Under the pieces are notes generated by a model. That model ran no database searches. It was not told where the DNA came from and saw only the letters and a list, made by a program, of their open reading frames with translations. Of a stretch of 14,612 nt of DNA, positions 6,435 to 13,939 are shown piece after piece. This DNA is from Muribaculaceae bacterium. Its GTDB lineage: Bacteria > Bacteroidota > Bacteroidia > Bacteroidales > Muribaculaceae. The stretch covers positions 1 to 14,612 of the forward strand of contig VSPW01000027.1 in the NCBI GenBank assembly GCA_009775535.1, written 5' to 3'. Numbering within the stretch: the stretch's first letter is position 1; every line of letters starts with the position of its first letter. The position numbers were made by a program, and so were the translations under genes.

Positions 6435-8126
6435 ATGGAGCTTACTAGTGACCATGATTCATGTGTGATCCTGGCCGGCCTTCTCGCCCACCACGGCGTG
6501 AAGCATGTGGTGGTGTCGCCCGGCTCACGCAACGCGCCGTTGGCTGTCGCCGTCAACAGGCAGGGGGCTTTCGATATAAAGGTGATAATAGATGAGCGGA
6601 GCGCCGCATTCGCGGCTTTGGGGATGGCGTCAATATCGGGGCTGCCTACCGCCCTGATATGTACATCAGGGACTGCCTTGCTGAACTATGCCCCTGCCGT
6701 TGCCGAAGCTTATTACCGCCAGATACCCCTGATTGTGATAAGCGCCGACCGTCCCCAGGAATGGATAGACCAGGATGACAGCCAGACCATACGGCAGTTC
6801 AGGGCTCTGGACAATATTGTTAAGAACAGCTATGACCTGCCTGCCTTCACTTCAACGGACAACCTGAGATGGCTTGTGAACCGTACGATAAACGATGCCA
6901 TCCTCTGCGCCACAGAACCTCACCGCGGGCCTGTGCATATCAATATACAGATCGATGAGCCTCTCGGCGGCCTTAAGAAGCCCGATTGTGCCGCCCCGCG
7001 TACGATATCCACAATCTGGCCAACCGGGACTCTCACCACGGCCGCTGCCCGGGAACTGGGACGCGAGCTTGCATCGCCCATGCGCGTGATGGTCATAGCC
7101 GGTTTTGGCGTACCTTCAAAAAGGCTGTCGCTGGCCATACAAAAGCTTTGCACGCTGCCCAATGTAGCGGTACTGACCGAGGCCCAGAGCAATGTACATG
7201 CCACAGGGACGATACCACATATAGATACTGTCCTGAGCGCACTGCCGAGCGAACGGCTGTGCAGCCTGCGCCCTGATGTGGTGCTTACATTCGGAGGCTC
7301 TATCCTGTCGAGGATGGTAAAGGCCTATCTGCGTGCATGCCCGGACCTGCGGCATTGGCACGTGGGCATCAATGACCATTCGATAGACTGCTTCCAGGCT
7401 TTGGAGCGCAGGATAGAGATGGATCCGGAGTTGTTTTTCGGCCAACTGGCGTCTGCGATGTCGCCGCACAGGAGCGGATGCGGATATGCCATGGAATGGC
7501 ATAGGGCTGCGGAAGAGGCGCTAAATGCCAAAGATGGATTTACTGCCAGCGCACCATGGTCGGACTTGCGTGCGATGAAGGCTGTAATGGAGTCCGTCCC
7601 CAAAGGATGCAACCTACAGCTCAGCAACGGGACGGCCGTAAGGTACGCCCAGCTTTTCCCTCACGGCAACATCCACAGAATCGACTGCAACCGCGGCGTA
7701 AGCGGCATTGACGGGTGCACCTCTACCGCCATCGGCGCGGCCATGGCATATACGGGAAAGACTTTGCTGGTGACAGGGGATATGAGCGCACAGTATGACC
7801 TCGGTGGCTTAGCGATGCCCGATATTCCTTCCAGCATGAAAATAATAGTGCTCAACAACGGCGGGGGCGGCATATTCAGGTTCATAAAATCCACCTCCTC
7901 CCTCGATGAACTCGAGCGGTTCTTTGTAGGTGATGTAAGGCTTCCACTACGCCAGCTGGCCGAGGGGTTCGGATTCAGATATTATGAGGTGGACTCCGAA
8001 TCAGGCTTCGGCAACTGCATAAACGATTTCTACAGCGACGATACGCGTCCTGCACTGATGAACATAATTACACCCGGCGAAGTAAGCGCCAAGGTGCTAA
8101 CCGGATATTTCAATATAAAAATATAA
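6435..8126 (+). CDS. menD: SEPHChC synthase MenD (menaquinone pathway)
   Basis: MenD is a thiamine-diphosphate enzyme joining isochorismate to the succinyl-semialdehyde unit from 2-oxoglutarate (EC 2.2.1.9). The 563-residue length is typical. Motifs: SPGSRNAPL (28-36), catalytic-glutamate segment DERSAAFAALG (53-63, Glu54), CTSGTALLNY (76-85), SADRP (103-107), and the cofactor/metal motif GDMSAQYDL (448-456) with NNGGGGIF about 25 residues later. This is the first menaquinone gene here; menF for isochorismate, often just upstream in relatives, is absent, so isochorismate must come from elsewhere. The gap to menB is 10 bases. Confidence 0.95.
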   Translation: MELTSDHDSCVILAGLLAHHGVKHVVVSPGSRNAPLAVAVNRQGAFDIKVIIDERSAAFAALGMASISGLPTALICTSGTALLNYAPAVAEAYYRQIPLIVISADRPQEWIDQDDSQTIRQFRALDNIVKNSYDLPAFTSTDNLRWLVNRTINDAILCATEPHRGPVHINIQIDEPLGGLKKPDCAAPRTISTIWPTGTLTTAAARELGRELASPMRVMVIAGFGVPSKRLSLAIQKLCTLPNVAVLTEAQSNVHATGTIPHIDTVLSALPSERLCSLRPDVVLTFGGSILSRMVKAYLRACPDLRHWHVGINDHSIDCFQALERRIEMDPELFFGQLASAMSPHRSGCGYAMEWHRAAEEALNAKDGFTASAPWSDLRAMKAVMESVPKGCNLQLSNGTAVRYAQLFPHGNIHRIDCNRGVSGIDGCTSTAIGAAMAYTGKTLLVTGDMSAQYDLGGLAMPDIPSSMKIIVLNNGGGGIFRFIKSTSSLDELERFFVGDVRLPLRQLAEGFGFRYYEVDSESGFGNCINDFYSDDTRPALMNIITPGEVSAKVLTGYFNIKI

Positions 8127-8136
8127 TATTCAGACC

Positions 8137-8952
8137 ATGCGCAATTGGACCACCATCAAGGAATACACGGATATCCTCTTTGAACAGTTTGAGGGTATCG
8201 CTAAAATAACAATCAACCGTCCGGAGGTGTATAACGCTTTCCGGCCACAGACCAATACCGAGATACTGGACGCCCTGGCCTATTGCCGGGAATGCAGCGA
8301 TGTAAGGGTGATAGTGCTTACAGGGGCAGGCGACAAGGCTTTCTGCTCGGGCGGAGACCAACACTACAAGACACGCGGAGGATACAGCGACCAGGCCGGA
8401 ATACCTCGCCTGAACGTGCTGGACATCCACCGCGTGATACGTTCGATACCAAAACCGGTGATAGCCATGGTCAACGGATATGCCATCGGCGGCGGAAACG
8501 TGCTTAATGTGGTGTGCGACCTTTCGATTGCATCCGAGAATGCCCGTTTCGGCCAGACCGGGCCAAAAGTGGGAAGTTTTGATGCCGGATTCGGCGCAAG
8601 CTACCTGGCCCGTTGCGTAGGTCAGAAGAAAGCCCGTGAAATATGGTATCTGTGCCGTCAATATACGGCTGCAGAGGCCCTTGAAATGGGCATGGTGAAT
8701 GCGGTAGTGCCGTTTGACAGGCTTGAGGATGAAGTAGTGGAATGGTGCATGACCATAATGAAGCGCAGTCCGTTCGCAATACGCATGATAAAGCGTGGCC
8801 TTAACGCCGAGCTTGACGGCCAGGCTGGAATCATGGAACTCGCCGGGGATGCCACCCTTATGTATTACCTGATGGATGAAGCACAGGAGGGTAAAAACGC
8901 ATTCCTGGAAAAGCGCGACCCTGATTTTGACCAATATCCGATGTTCCCCTAA
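8137..8952 (+). CDS. menB: 1,4-dihydroxy-2-naphthoyl-CoA synthase MenB
   Basis: MenB is a crotonase-fold enzyme that closes the ring of o-succinylbenzoyl-CoA to DHNA-CoA (EC 4.1.3.36). At 271 residues it has the expected size. Motifs: NRPEVYNAFRP (27-37), FCSGGDQ (69-75), KPVIAMVNGYAIGGG (106-120, oxyanion hole) and QTGPKVGSFDAGFG (140-153), with catalytic Asp149 and KKAREIWYLCRQY after it. The glycine at 142 aligns with Gly156 of E. coli MenB, the position that marks the bicarbonate-dependent type; the other type carries aspartate there. The gene lies 10 bases after menD and 20 before menC. A 274-residue open frame on the opposite strand is a shadow. Confidence 0.95.
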   Translation: MRNWTTIKEYTDILFEQFEGIAKITINRPEVYNAFRPQTNTEILDALAYCRECSDVRVIVLTGAGDKAFCSGGDQHYKTRGGYSDQAGIPRLNVLDIHRVIRSIPKPVIAMVNGYAIGGGNVLNVVCDLSIASENARFGQTGPKVGSFDAGFGASYLARCVGQKKAREIWYLCRQYTAAEALEMGMVNAVVPFDRLEDEVVEWCMTIMKRSPFAIRMIKRGLNAELDGQAGIMELAGDATLMYYLMDEAQEGKNAFLEKRDPDFDQYPMFP

Positions 8953-8972
8953 ACACAGGCGTAGACAAGGTC

Positions 8973-10025
8973 ATGCTGCAAGCTGCATATGCCCCATACC
9001 GACTGGCACTGCGTTTCGAGGCCCGGACGTCACGCGCCATAATGCACCACAAGGATACATATTTCATAAAAATATGGGATGATTCCGAGCCTGAGATAGC
9101 AGGGATCGGAGAGTGTGCACTGTTCCGCGGGCTTTCCGCAGATGATGTGCCTGACTATGAGTCAAGGCTGTCACAGGTATGCCGTAATATCGTAAATATA
9201 ACCGATCTGGAAGACATCGGGTTGAGTTCCATAATATTCGGTGTGGAGACGGCAATGGCTGACCTTTTGTCGGGCGGGAAACGTATTATCCGGCAAAACA
9301 GATGGAGCAATGGGGACATGCGGCTACAGATAAACGGCCTTGTATGGATGGCGGACAGGGATACCATGCTGAAACGTATACAAGAAAAGCTTTCTGACGG
9401 GTTCAAGTGTCTGAAACTGAAAATTGGCGGGATCGCATTTCATGATGAGCTGGAACTGCTGAGGAGCATACGTGAGAATTTCAGTCCGGATGAACTGGAG
9501 ATAAGGCTTGACGCAAACGGCGCTTTTCTGCCATCGGAAGCAACCGGGAAACTGGATGCCCTATCGGAATATTACATCCACTCAATAGAGCAACCGATAA
9601 AGGCCGGCCAAATAAAGGAGATGTCGGATATCTGCCGTAAAAGCCCTATTCCGGTGGCGCTTGACGAGGAGCTGATAGGTTGCCGCGACTATGACGCTCA
9701 GTCCATGCTGCTTGATGCCATATCTCCACAGTTCATAATCATCAAACCGTCATTATGCGGAGGGTTGAGCGCATCCAGCCGTTGGATATCGCTCGCAAGG
9801 CAGAAAGGTATCGGATGGTGGGCGACATCAGCAATGGAAAGCAATATCGGACTTAACGCTATCGCCCAATGGGTAGCCAATTTCAATCCGAAGATGCCTC
9901 AGGGCCTCGGGACAGGACAAATATACGAAAATAACATAACTTCTCCGATAAGGCTCGCCAGCCAATGGCTGTCGTATGACTCCAATGGCAATTGGGAGAT
10001 ACCTGAACTGGAATGGCTAAGATAA
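8973..10025 (+). CDS. menC: o-Succinylbenzoate synthase MenC
   Basis: MenC is an enolase-superfamily dehydratase that makes o-succinylbenzoate from SHCHC, the step before MenE (EC 4.2.1.113). The 350-residue protein keeps the full acid/base and metal set: KxK at Lys148/Lys150 in KLKIG, Asp180 in RLDANGAF, Glu206 in SIEQP, Asp231 in ALDEE and Lys258 in IIKPSLCGG. The N-terminal capping domain covers about 1-115. Its last 13 bases overlap the start of menE, so translation may be coupled. The nearby superfamily alternative, dipeptide epimerase, is unlikely given the men neighbours. Confidence 0.9.
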   Translation: MLQAAYAPYRLALRFEARTSRAIMHHKDTYFIKIWDDSEPEIAGIGECALFRGLSADDVPDYESRLSQVCRNIVNITDLEDIGLSSIIFGVETAMADLLSGGKRIIRQNRWSNGDMRLQINGLVWMADRDTMLKRIQEKLSDGFKCLKLKIGGIAFHDELELLRSIRENFSPDELEIRLDANGAFLPSEATGKLDALSEYYIHSIEQPIKAGQIKEMSDICRKSPIPVALDEELIGCRDYDAQSMLLDAISPQFIIIKPSLCGGLSASSRWISLARQKGIGWWATSAMESNIGLNAIAQWVANFNPKMPQGLGTGQIYENNITSPIRLASQWLSYDSNGNWEIPELEWLR

Positions 10026-10996
10026 TATCCCCACCGGAAATACATGACGATATCGACAGCTTCATGCGAAGCTGGGAAGATACGGACACGGAATATATAA
10101 CCGCCAACACTTCCGGCTCGACAGGAAGACCGAAGGAAATAAAGTTGCTTAAATCGGACATGCTGCATTCGGCAATGGCTACCAACATACGCTTTGGCCT
10201 GGACTCCAGCTCTTGCATGCTGCTGCCGCTGTCATCTTCGTACATAGCAGGGAAAATGATGATTGTAAGGGCTATAGCGGCCGGATGTGTGCTATATGCA
10301 GAAAAGCCTTCGTCTTATCCTGTAAAGGGTAAATATCCCCGGATAGATTTGCTTCCGATAGTGCCGGCCCAAGCCCAGTCGCTCATCGACCGCCCACATC
10401 TTACCCAAAATGTCACAAATATCATAATAGGGGGCGCACCGCTGCATCCGTCCACTGAATCGGCACTTATTTCTGCAGGATACAATGCTTTTGCCACTTA
10501 TGGGATGACTGAGACCTGCTCACATGTAGCATTGAGGAAACTGGGAGGAGACATTTTCAAGGCCATGCCTGGAATTGCATTCGGAACCAACCGGGATTCA
10601 TGCCTGACGATACACTGCACTGACGGCTCTTATTCTTGGAATTCAATAGAGACAAACGATATTGTAGAACTGCATGGTGACACCGGATTCATATGGCGGG
10701 GCAGGCGTGACTTTGTAATAAACAGCGGGGGGATTAAAATTTTTCCCGAAGAAATTGAACGTATCCTTGCCCCTTACCTGGATTCCGATTTTTACATCAT
10801 TGGGACTCCCCACCCCAAATGGGGGGAAGCCGTAACATTAGTCATAGCCGACAATTGTATGCCTACTGATGAGATCCTCGGTATATGCCGCAAGATGCTG
10901 CCACGCTATTGGATTCCGGCAAATATAGTATTTGCAAGCCACATACACCGTACTGTTTCAGGAAAGATAATACGCAAACGCCCTGAGGACCTATAG
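10013..10996 (+). CDS. menE: o-Succinylbenzoate--CoA ligase MenE, short form
   Basis: MenE uses ATP and CoA to activate o-succinylbenzoate (EC 6.2.1.26). Adenylate-forming enzyme motifs: P-loop TSGSTGRPK (33-41), IGGAPL (139-144), TYGMTET (162-168), GRRDFVINSGGIKIFPEEIE (230-249) and the catalytic lysine Lys318 in SGKIIRK. The protein is only 327 residues, against about 450 in E. coli, because nearly all of the N-terminal subdomain before the P-loop is missing. Compact MenE forms occur in Bacteroidetes, so this need not be a defect. No upstream in-frame extension is likely, since the frame begins inside menC. It ends 12 bases before the convergent Crp/Fnr gene, with no terminator between. Confidence 0.9.
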   Translation: MAKIISPPEIHDDIDSFMRSWEDTDTEYITANTSGSTGRPKEIKLLKSDMLHSAMATNIRFGLDSSSCMLLPLSSSYIAGKMMIVRAIAAGCVLYAEKPSSYPVKGKYPRIDLLPIVPAQAQSLIDRPHLTQNVTNIIIGGAPLHPSTESALISAGYNAFATYGMTETCSHVALRKLGGDIFKAMPGIAFGTNRDSCLTIHCTDGSYSWNSIETNDIVELHGDTGFIWRGRRDFVINSGGIKIFPEEIERILAPYLDSDFYIIGTPHPKWGEAVTLVIADNCMPTDEILGICRKMLPRYWIPANIVFASHIHRTVSGKIIRKRPEDL

Positions 10997-11008
10997 GCAC
11001 ATTAACGT

Positions 11009-11707
11009 TTAGCCAAATTTGCTTATTTTGCGCAATGCGGCCTCGTTGATTATCTTTATACGGCGTCCATCGACAATGAGAAGGCGCTCATTGACAAATG
11101 TAGACAATGTCCGGATTGCATTGGATGTCGTCATGTTTGAAAGGTTGGCCAAATCTTCCCGCGCCATGTATATATTTAGCGTCGAGTTGTCCTGCTCATA
11201 GCCATAGCTGTCAAGTAGGACTATTATTGCCTCGGCAAGGCGTCCGCGTATGTGCTTCTGGGTAAGATTCACAATACGGGTGTCCGACCCACCCAGGTTG
11301 CGCGACAATTCATGTATAAAGAAAAACGCAAGGTTCATGTTGTTGCGTATCATATCCTCCACAAGCGACATCGGCAACGCCCCGAGCGTCGACGCCTCAA
11401 ACGCGCCTGCACTGGACACATATGGTTCACGGGCAAAATATGCACGGTAACCAAAATATTGTACCGGACGTATCAACCTTACAATCTGGGCGCGTCCGCC
11501 AATCCCCTCTTTGAAGAGCTTTACCTTGCCCTTCATCAAACACCACAAGTATTCCGGCTCTTCATTCTCTGCATATATCAATTGGTTCTTCTTAAAATCA
11601 TGTATGGCAAAATTGTCTATAACCTTACGTTTTTCATCGCCATCTAGTATCGACCATATATCGGCCAGGTCTTCACTTATTACCTTTTCTATAGCTGACT
11701 TTATCAT
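11009..11707 (-). CDS. Crp/Fnr-family transcription regulator
   Basis: The preferred start is ATG 11707 (232 residues, MIKSAIEKV). The longer frame from 11770 would begin upstream of the -7 box at 11757-11764 and outside the expected transcript. The N-terminal 25-135 region is the cyclic-nucleotide-binding-like barrel; the C-terminal 181-221 region is the winged helix (MAREDLANLSNMTTSNAIRT leads into the recognition helix). The effector pocket (FGYRAYFAREPYVSSAGAF, about 85-103) lacks the Glu and Arg that hold cAMP in E. coli CRP. The single cysteine (56) excludes an Fnr-type iron-sulfur cluster. The ligand is therefore unknown. It converges on menE and is divergent from the ncRNA. Whether it regulates either is not shown. 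Confidence 0.85.
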   Translation of the reverse strand: MIKSAIEKVISEDLADIWSILDGDEKRKVIDNFAIHDFKKNQLIYAENEEPEYLWCLMKGKVKLFKEGIGGRAQIVRLIRPVQYFGYRAYFAREPYVSSAGAFEASTLGALPMSLVEDMIRNNMNLAFFFIHELSRNLGGSDTRIVNLTQKHIRGRLAEAIIVLLDSYGYEQDNSTLNIYMAREDLANLSNMTTSNAIRTLSTFVNERLLIVDGRRIKIINEAALRKISKFG

Positions 11708-11756
11708 AGGACCTAATTTGTGTGTGGTGTATGCTTTATAACATCGCTTTGTAACA

Positions 11757-11790
11757 CAAAAATAGACCATTTTTTTTGATAATACACAAA
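11757..11790 (-). promoter_or_regulatory. Promoter of the Crp/Fnr-family gene
   Basis: On the minus strand TATTTTTG (11757-11764) is an exact -7 box, with TTTG (11787-11790) 22 bases upstream. Transcription would start near 11750, leaving about 43 untranslated bases before the ATG at 11707. This decides the start codon. Confidence 0.6.
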
Positions 11791-11834
11791 AATGATAAAA
11801 AAATTTGACATGCTATCAATTTTAGCAAATATTA

Positions 11835-11866
11835 TTTGCTTATTTGAACACCTGTCGCTATCTTTG
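11835..11866 (+). promoter_or_regulatory. Strong promoter of the structured RNA
   Basis: TTTG (11835-11838), a 20-base spacer and TATCTTTG (11859-11866) match the Bacteroidetes consensus exactly. There is no protein gene downstream on this strand before the terminator at 12121, so it appears to drive the RNA. Confidence 0.75.
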
Positions 11867-11871
11867 TGTTA

Positions 11872-12155
11872 GAAAATAAAAGGATGGCAAGAGAGCCGCT
11901 TAAAATCCAAAAACATATTTGAATTAAATTCTACCACATCAAAGTAGATTGGGAAACTCATCAATTAATAGTGAAATACCGAGACAAGCTTAGCCGCCCG
12001 ATGGCGGGCCCCAACCTCCTCCGGGAGGTGGTTCACACCCAGGCGGATTACAAAGGACGGCGAGCGCTCAAATCCTGTCTATCGGAGTTTCATCGCATCC
12101 TTTGATGTGGCATCTATAGGAAGCCGGACTATTCTGATTAAATAGTCCGGCTTTT
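11872..12155 (+). ncRNA. Structured non-coding RNA, possibly the 6S-type RNA
   Basis: The unit is bounded by a consensus promoter and a 13-bp terminator, is about 280 bases long and has no convincing coding frame. It folds into an extended rod: an outer stem CCACATCAAAG (11934-11944) with CTTTGATGTGG (12100-12110), perfect over 11 bp; a large asymmetric bubble; then GTGAAAT/GTTTCAT (11971-11977/12087-12093), CCGA/TCGG (11979-11982/12082-12085) and GACA/TGTC (11983-11986/12076-12079). The head holds GCCCG-ATGG-CGGGC (11996-12009), ACCTCC-TCCG-GGAGGT (12014-12029) and GGATT/AATCC (12045-12049/12071-12075). A rod with a central bubble is 6S-like. It could also be the Bacteroidales-1 motif or something new. 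It is not tmRNA, RNase P or SRP RNA by the signatures I know. Confidence 0.65.
12121..12155 (+). terminator. Rho-independent terminator of the structured RNA
   Basis: AAGCCGGACTATT (12121-12133) pairs perfectly with AATAGTCCGGCTT (12141-12153) around a 7-base loop. TTTT (12152-12155) forms the tail. Confidence 0.85.
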
Positions 12156-12208
12156 CCATATAAATAAAGAGGCCGACAGGACGCATATTCGCAATCCTGC
12201 CGGCCTCT
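12156..12208 (-). terminator. Rho-independent terminator of the sulfatase gene
   Basis: AGAGGCCGACAGGA (12168-12181) pairs with TCCTGCCGGCCTCT (12195-12208) with one mismatch and a 13-base loop. On the minus strand it lies 26 bases past the sulfatase stop and is followed by the T-rich TTTATTTATATGG. Confidence 0.8.
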
Positions 12209-12234
12209 CTGTTCTATTAAGCCAATACCAATAA

Positions 12235-13809
12235 TTATTCCAACGGGAACTGATGCCTTATCGGATCATCATACTGTTCCTGAAGGCCCTTAAGTTCCTT
12301 CATCATGTCTGATGTGACCTTTTCCATTCCTGGCTGGCCATATACATTACGCATCTCATTCGGATCGGCCTGCAGGTCATACAGCTCCCACTGGTCTATA
12401 TCGTTATAGAAATGTATCAACTTATACCGGTCATTGCGCACCCCGTAATGACGCTTGACTGAATGTTCTGCCGGATATTCATAGAAATGATAGTACAACG
12501 AATTCCGCCAATCTTCGGGATCTTCCCCTTTTAGCAACGGCAACAATGATACGCCCTGTATATCTTCAGGAATTTCCACACCAGCGATCTCCATGAATGT
12601 AGGCGCATAATCTATATTCTGAACCATCTGGGTAATGTCCCCCCGTCGGTCATATCCGTCTGGCATCCGCATTATAAGCGGTGTCCGGAACGACTCTTCA
12701 TACATGAACCGCTTGTCGAACCATCCATGCTCACCCATATAGAAGCCCTGGTCTGAAGTATATACCACAAGAGTATTGTCCAAAAGCCCCTTTTGCTCAA
12801 GATAGTCCAGGACACGGCCCACATTGTCATCAAGGCTCTTCACTGTCTTCATATAATCACGCATATAGCGCTGGAATTTCCATTCAGCCAACTCTTTCCC
12901 CTGTAGATTCTGGGAATAGAAATCTTCTATAATAGGATCGTAGAACGCATCCCATGCGGCACGCTGCGCAGAATCCATACGGCTGCAAAAATACCGATAC
13001 ATCTCTTTCAGCCTGCTGTCCTCCCCTGGACGGTCCATTTTCAGGTCATAAATCATGTCCATGTCCTTTATTATGGACATTTCCTGCTCAGATGCAGCCT
13101 GACGCCCGGCATAGTCATCATAGAAATTACCTGGAAGGGGGAACGTCTTATCCTCATATAAATATAGGTCTGCCGTATCCGCCATCCAATTACGGTGGAT
13201 AGCTTTATGGTGTATGAGCAGACAGAATGGCTTTTCAGGATCCCGCCCGTTCTCAAGCCAGTCAATACTCTTGTCTGTAATTATATTTGTAAGGTAGCCA
13301 TGTTCGGTTATCGTATCCCCATTCTCATGTATGAAGTCCGGATTATAGTAATAACCCTGGCCAGGCAATATCTCCCATCGGTCAAAACCTTGCGGCATAC
13401 TTCCCAGATGCCATTTTCCGAACAACGCTGTCTGATATCCGGCCTTTTGCAAATACTTGGGAAATGTGGGCTGATCACCGTCAAACACACATGCTGTATT
13501 GTCCGTAAAACCATTCGCATGGCTATGCTTACCGGTAAGCATGCATGCCCTTGACGGTCCGCTAAGAGAATTGGCTACAAAGCTGTTTGTAAACCTTACG
13601 CCATCCCTTGCTATACGGTCCAGATTTGGCGTATGCATATACCGAGTATCATAACAGCTCATCATCTGGCCAGTATGGTCATCTGTCATTATATATACTA
13701 TGTTCAAAGGCTCATCAGTATGAGCCTCCTTCTCACTTTGGCACGAGGCTACAGCCAAAGGCAATGCAAAAAGAGGCATTGACGGTATCAATACATTTTT
13801 TAAATCCAC
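12235..13809 (-). CDS. Lipoprotein sulfatase, serine type, S1 family
   Basis: Residues 1-23 form a lipoprotein signal ending AVASC (Cys23). The gene starts with GTG; an in-frame TAG stands four codons upstream. The ATG at Met11 would remove the only basic residue of the signal. Sulfatase motifs: metal residues MTDDH (41-45), SGPSRACMLTG (83-93), GKWHLG (131-136), HHKAIHRNW (200-208) and TSDQGFYMGEHGWFDKR (351-367). Ser83 of SxPSR is the residue turned into formylglycine; a serine requires the radical-SAM maturase anSME, not the cysteine-type enzyme. The HHKA-HRNW pattern resembles GlcNAc-6-sulfatase/mucin-desulfating enzymes, so the likely role is removing sulfate from host mucin or glycosaminoglycan in the periplasm or at the surface. 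The substrate is not certain. No SusC/SusD pair or glycosidase is next to it. Confidence 0.9.
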   Translation of the reverse strand: MDLKNVLIPSMPLFALPLAVASCQSEKEAHTDEPLNIVYIMTDDHTGQMMSCYDTRYMHTPNLDRIARDGVRFTNSFVANSLSGPSRACMLTGKHSHANGFTDNTACVFDGDQPTFPKYLQKAGYQTALFGKWHLGSMPQGFDRWEILPGQGYYYNPDFIHENGDTITEHGYLTNIITDKSIDWLENGRDPEKPFCLLIHHKAIHRNWMADTADLYLYEDKTFPLPGNFYDDYAGRQAASEQEMSIIKDMDMIYDLKMDRPGEDSRLKEMYRYFCSRMDSAQRAAWDAFYDPIIEDFYSQNLQGKELAEWKFQRYMRDYMKTVKSLDDNVGRVLDYLEQKGLLDNTLVVYTSDQGFYMGEHGWFDKRFMYEESFRTPLIMRMPDGYDRRGDITQMVQNIDYAPTFMEIAGVEIPEDIQGVSLLPLLKGEDPEDWRNSLYYHFYEYPAEHSVKRHYGVRNDRYKLIHFYNDIDQWELYDLQADPNEMRNVYGQPGMEKVTSDMMKELKGLQEQYDDPIRHQFPLE

Positions 13810-13838
13810 TATTTTGGTCTATTTAATTTAAAATAATA

Positions 13839-13870
13839 CAAAAGTAAACGATTTTTCAAAATCATACAAC
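13839..13870 (-). promoter_or_regulatory. Promoter of the sulfatase gene
   Basis: On the minus strand TACTTTTG (13839-13846) is an exact TAnnTTTG box, with GTTG (13867-13870) 20 bases upstream as a partial -33. Transcription would start near 13832, about 22 bases before the GTG, which supports that start. Confidence 0.6.
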
Positions 13871-13893
13871 ATAAGGCTTTATAAAAATTTCGC

Positions 13894-13901
13894 TAACTTT
13901 G
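13894..13901 (+). promoter_or_regulatory. -7 promoter box of the serine dehydratase gene
   Basis: TAACTTTG matches TAnnTTTG, 38 bases before the ATG. No clear TTTG lies about 20 bases upstream. Confidence 0.5.
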
Positions 13902-13939
13902 TGACCAAAGGCATAAACCATACAAAAACAAATGTAATC

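Noticed and set aside
8110..8934. 274-residue open frame antisense to menB
   Set aside because: menB on the plus strand is certain from its catalytic motifs; the opposite frame is long only because of codon bias.
10997..11008. Terminator between convergent menE and the Crp/Fnr gene
   Set aside because: The 12-base gap holds no inverted repeat; either termination is inside a neighbouring gene or the transcripts overlap.
11708..11770. Longer start for the Crp/Fnr-family protein (21 extra residues)
   Set aside because: The extra codons overlap the TATTTTTG promoter box and would lie upstream of the transcript start.
11883..11921. Short open frame (MAREPLKIQKHI) at the start of the structured RNA
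   Set aside because: Twelve codons with no homology I know and no other coding sign; the region is better explained as the 5' part of the RNA.
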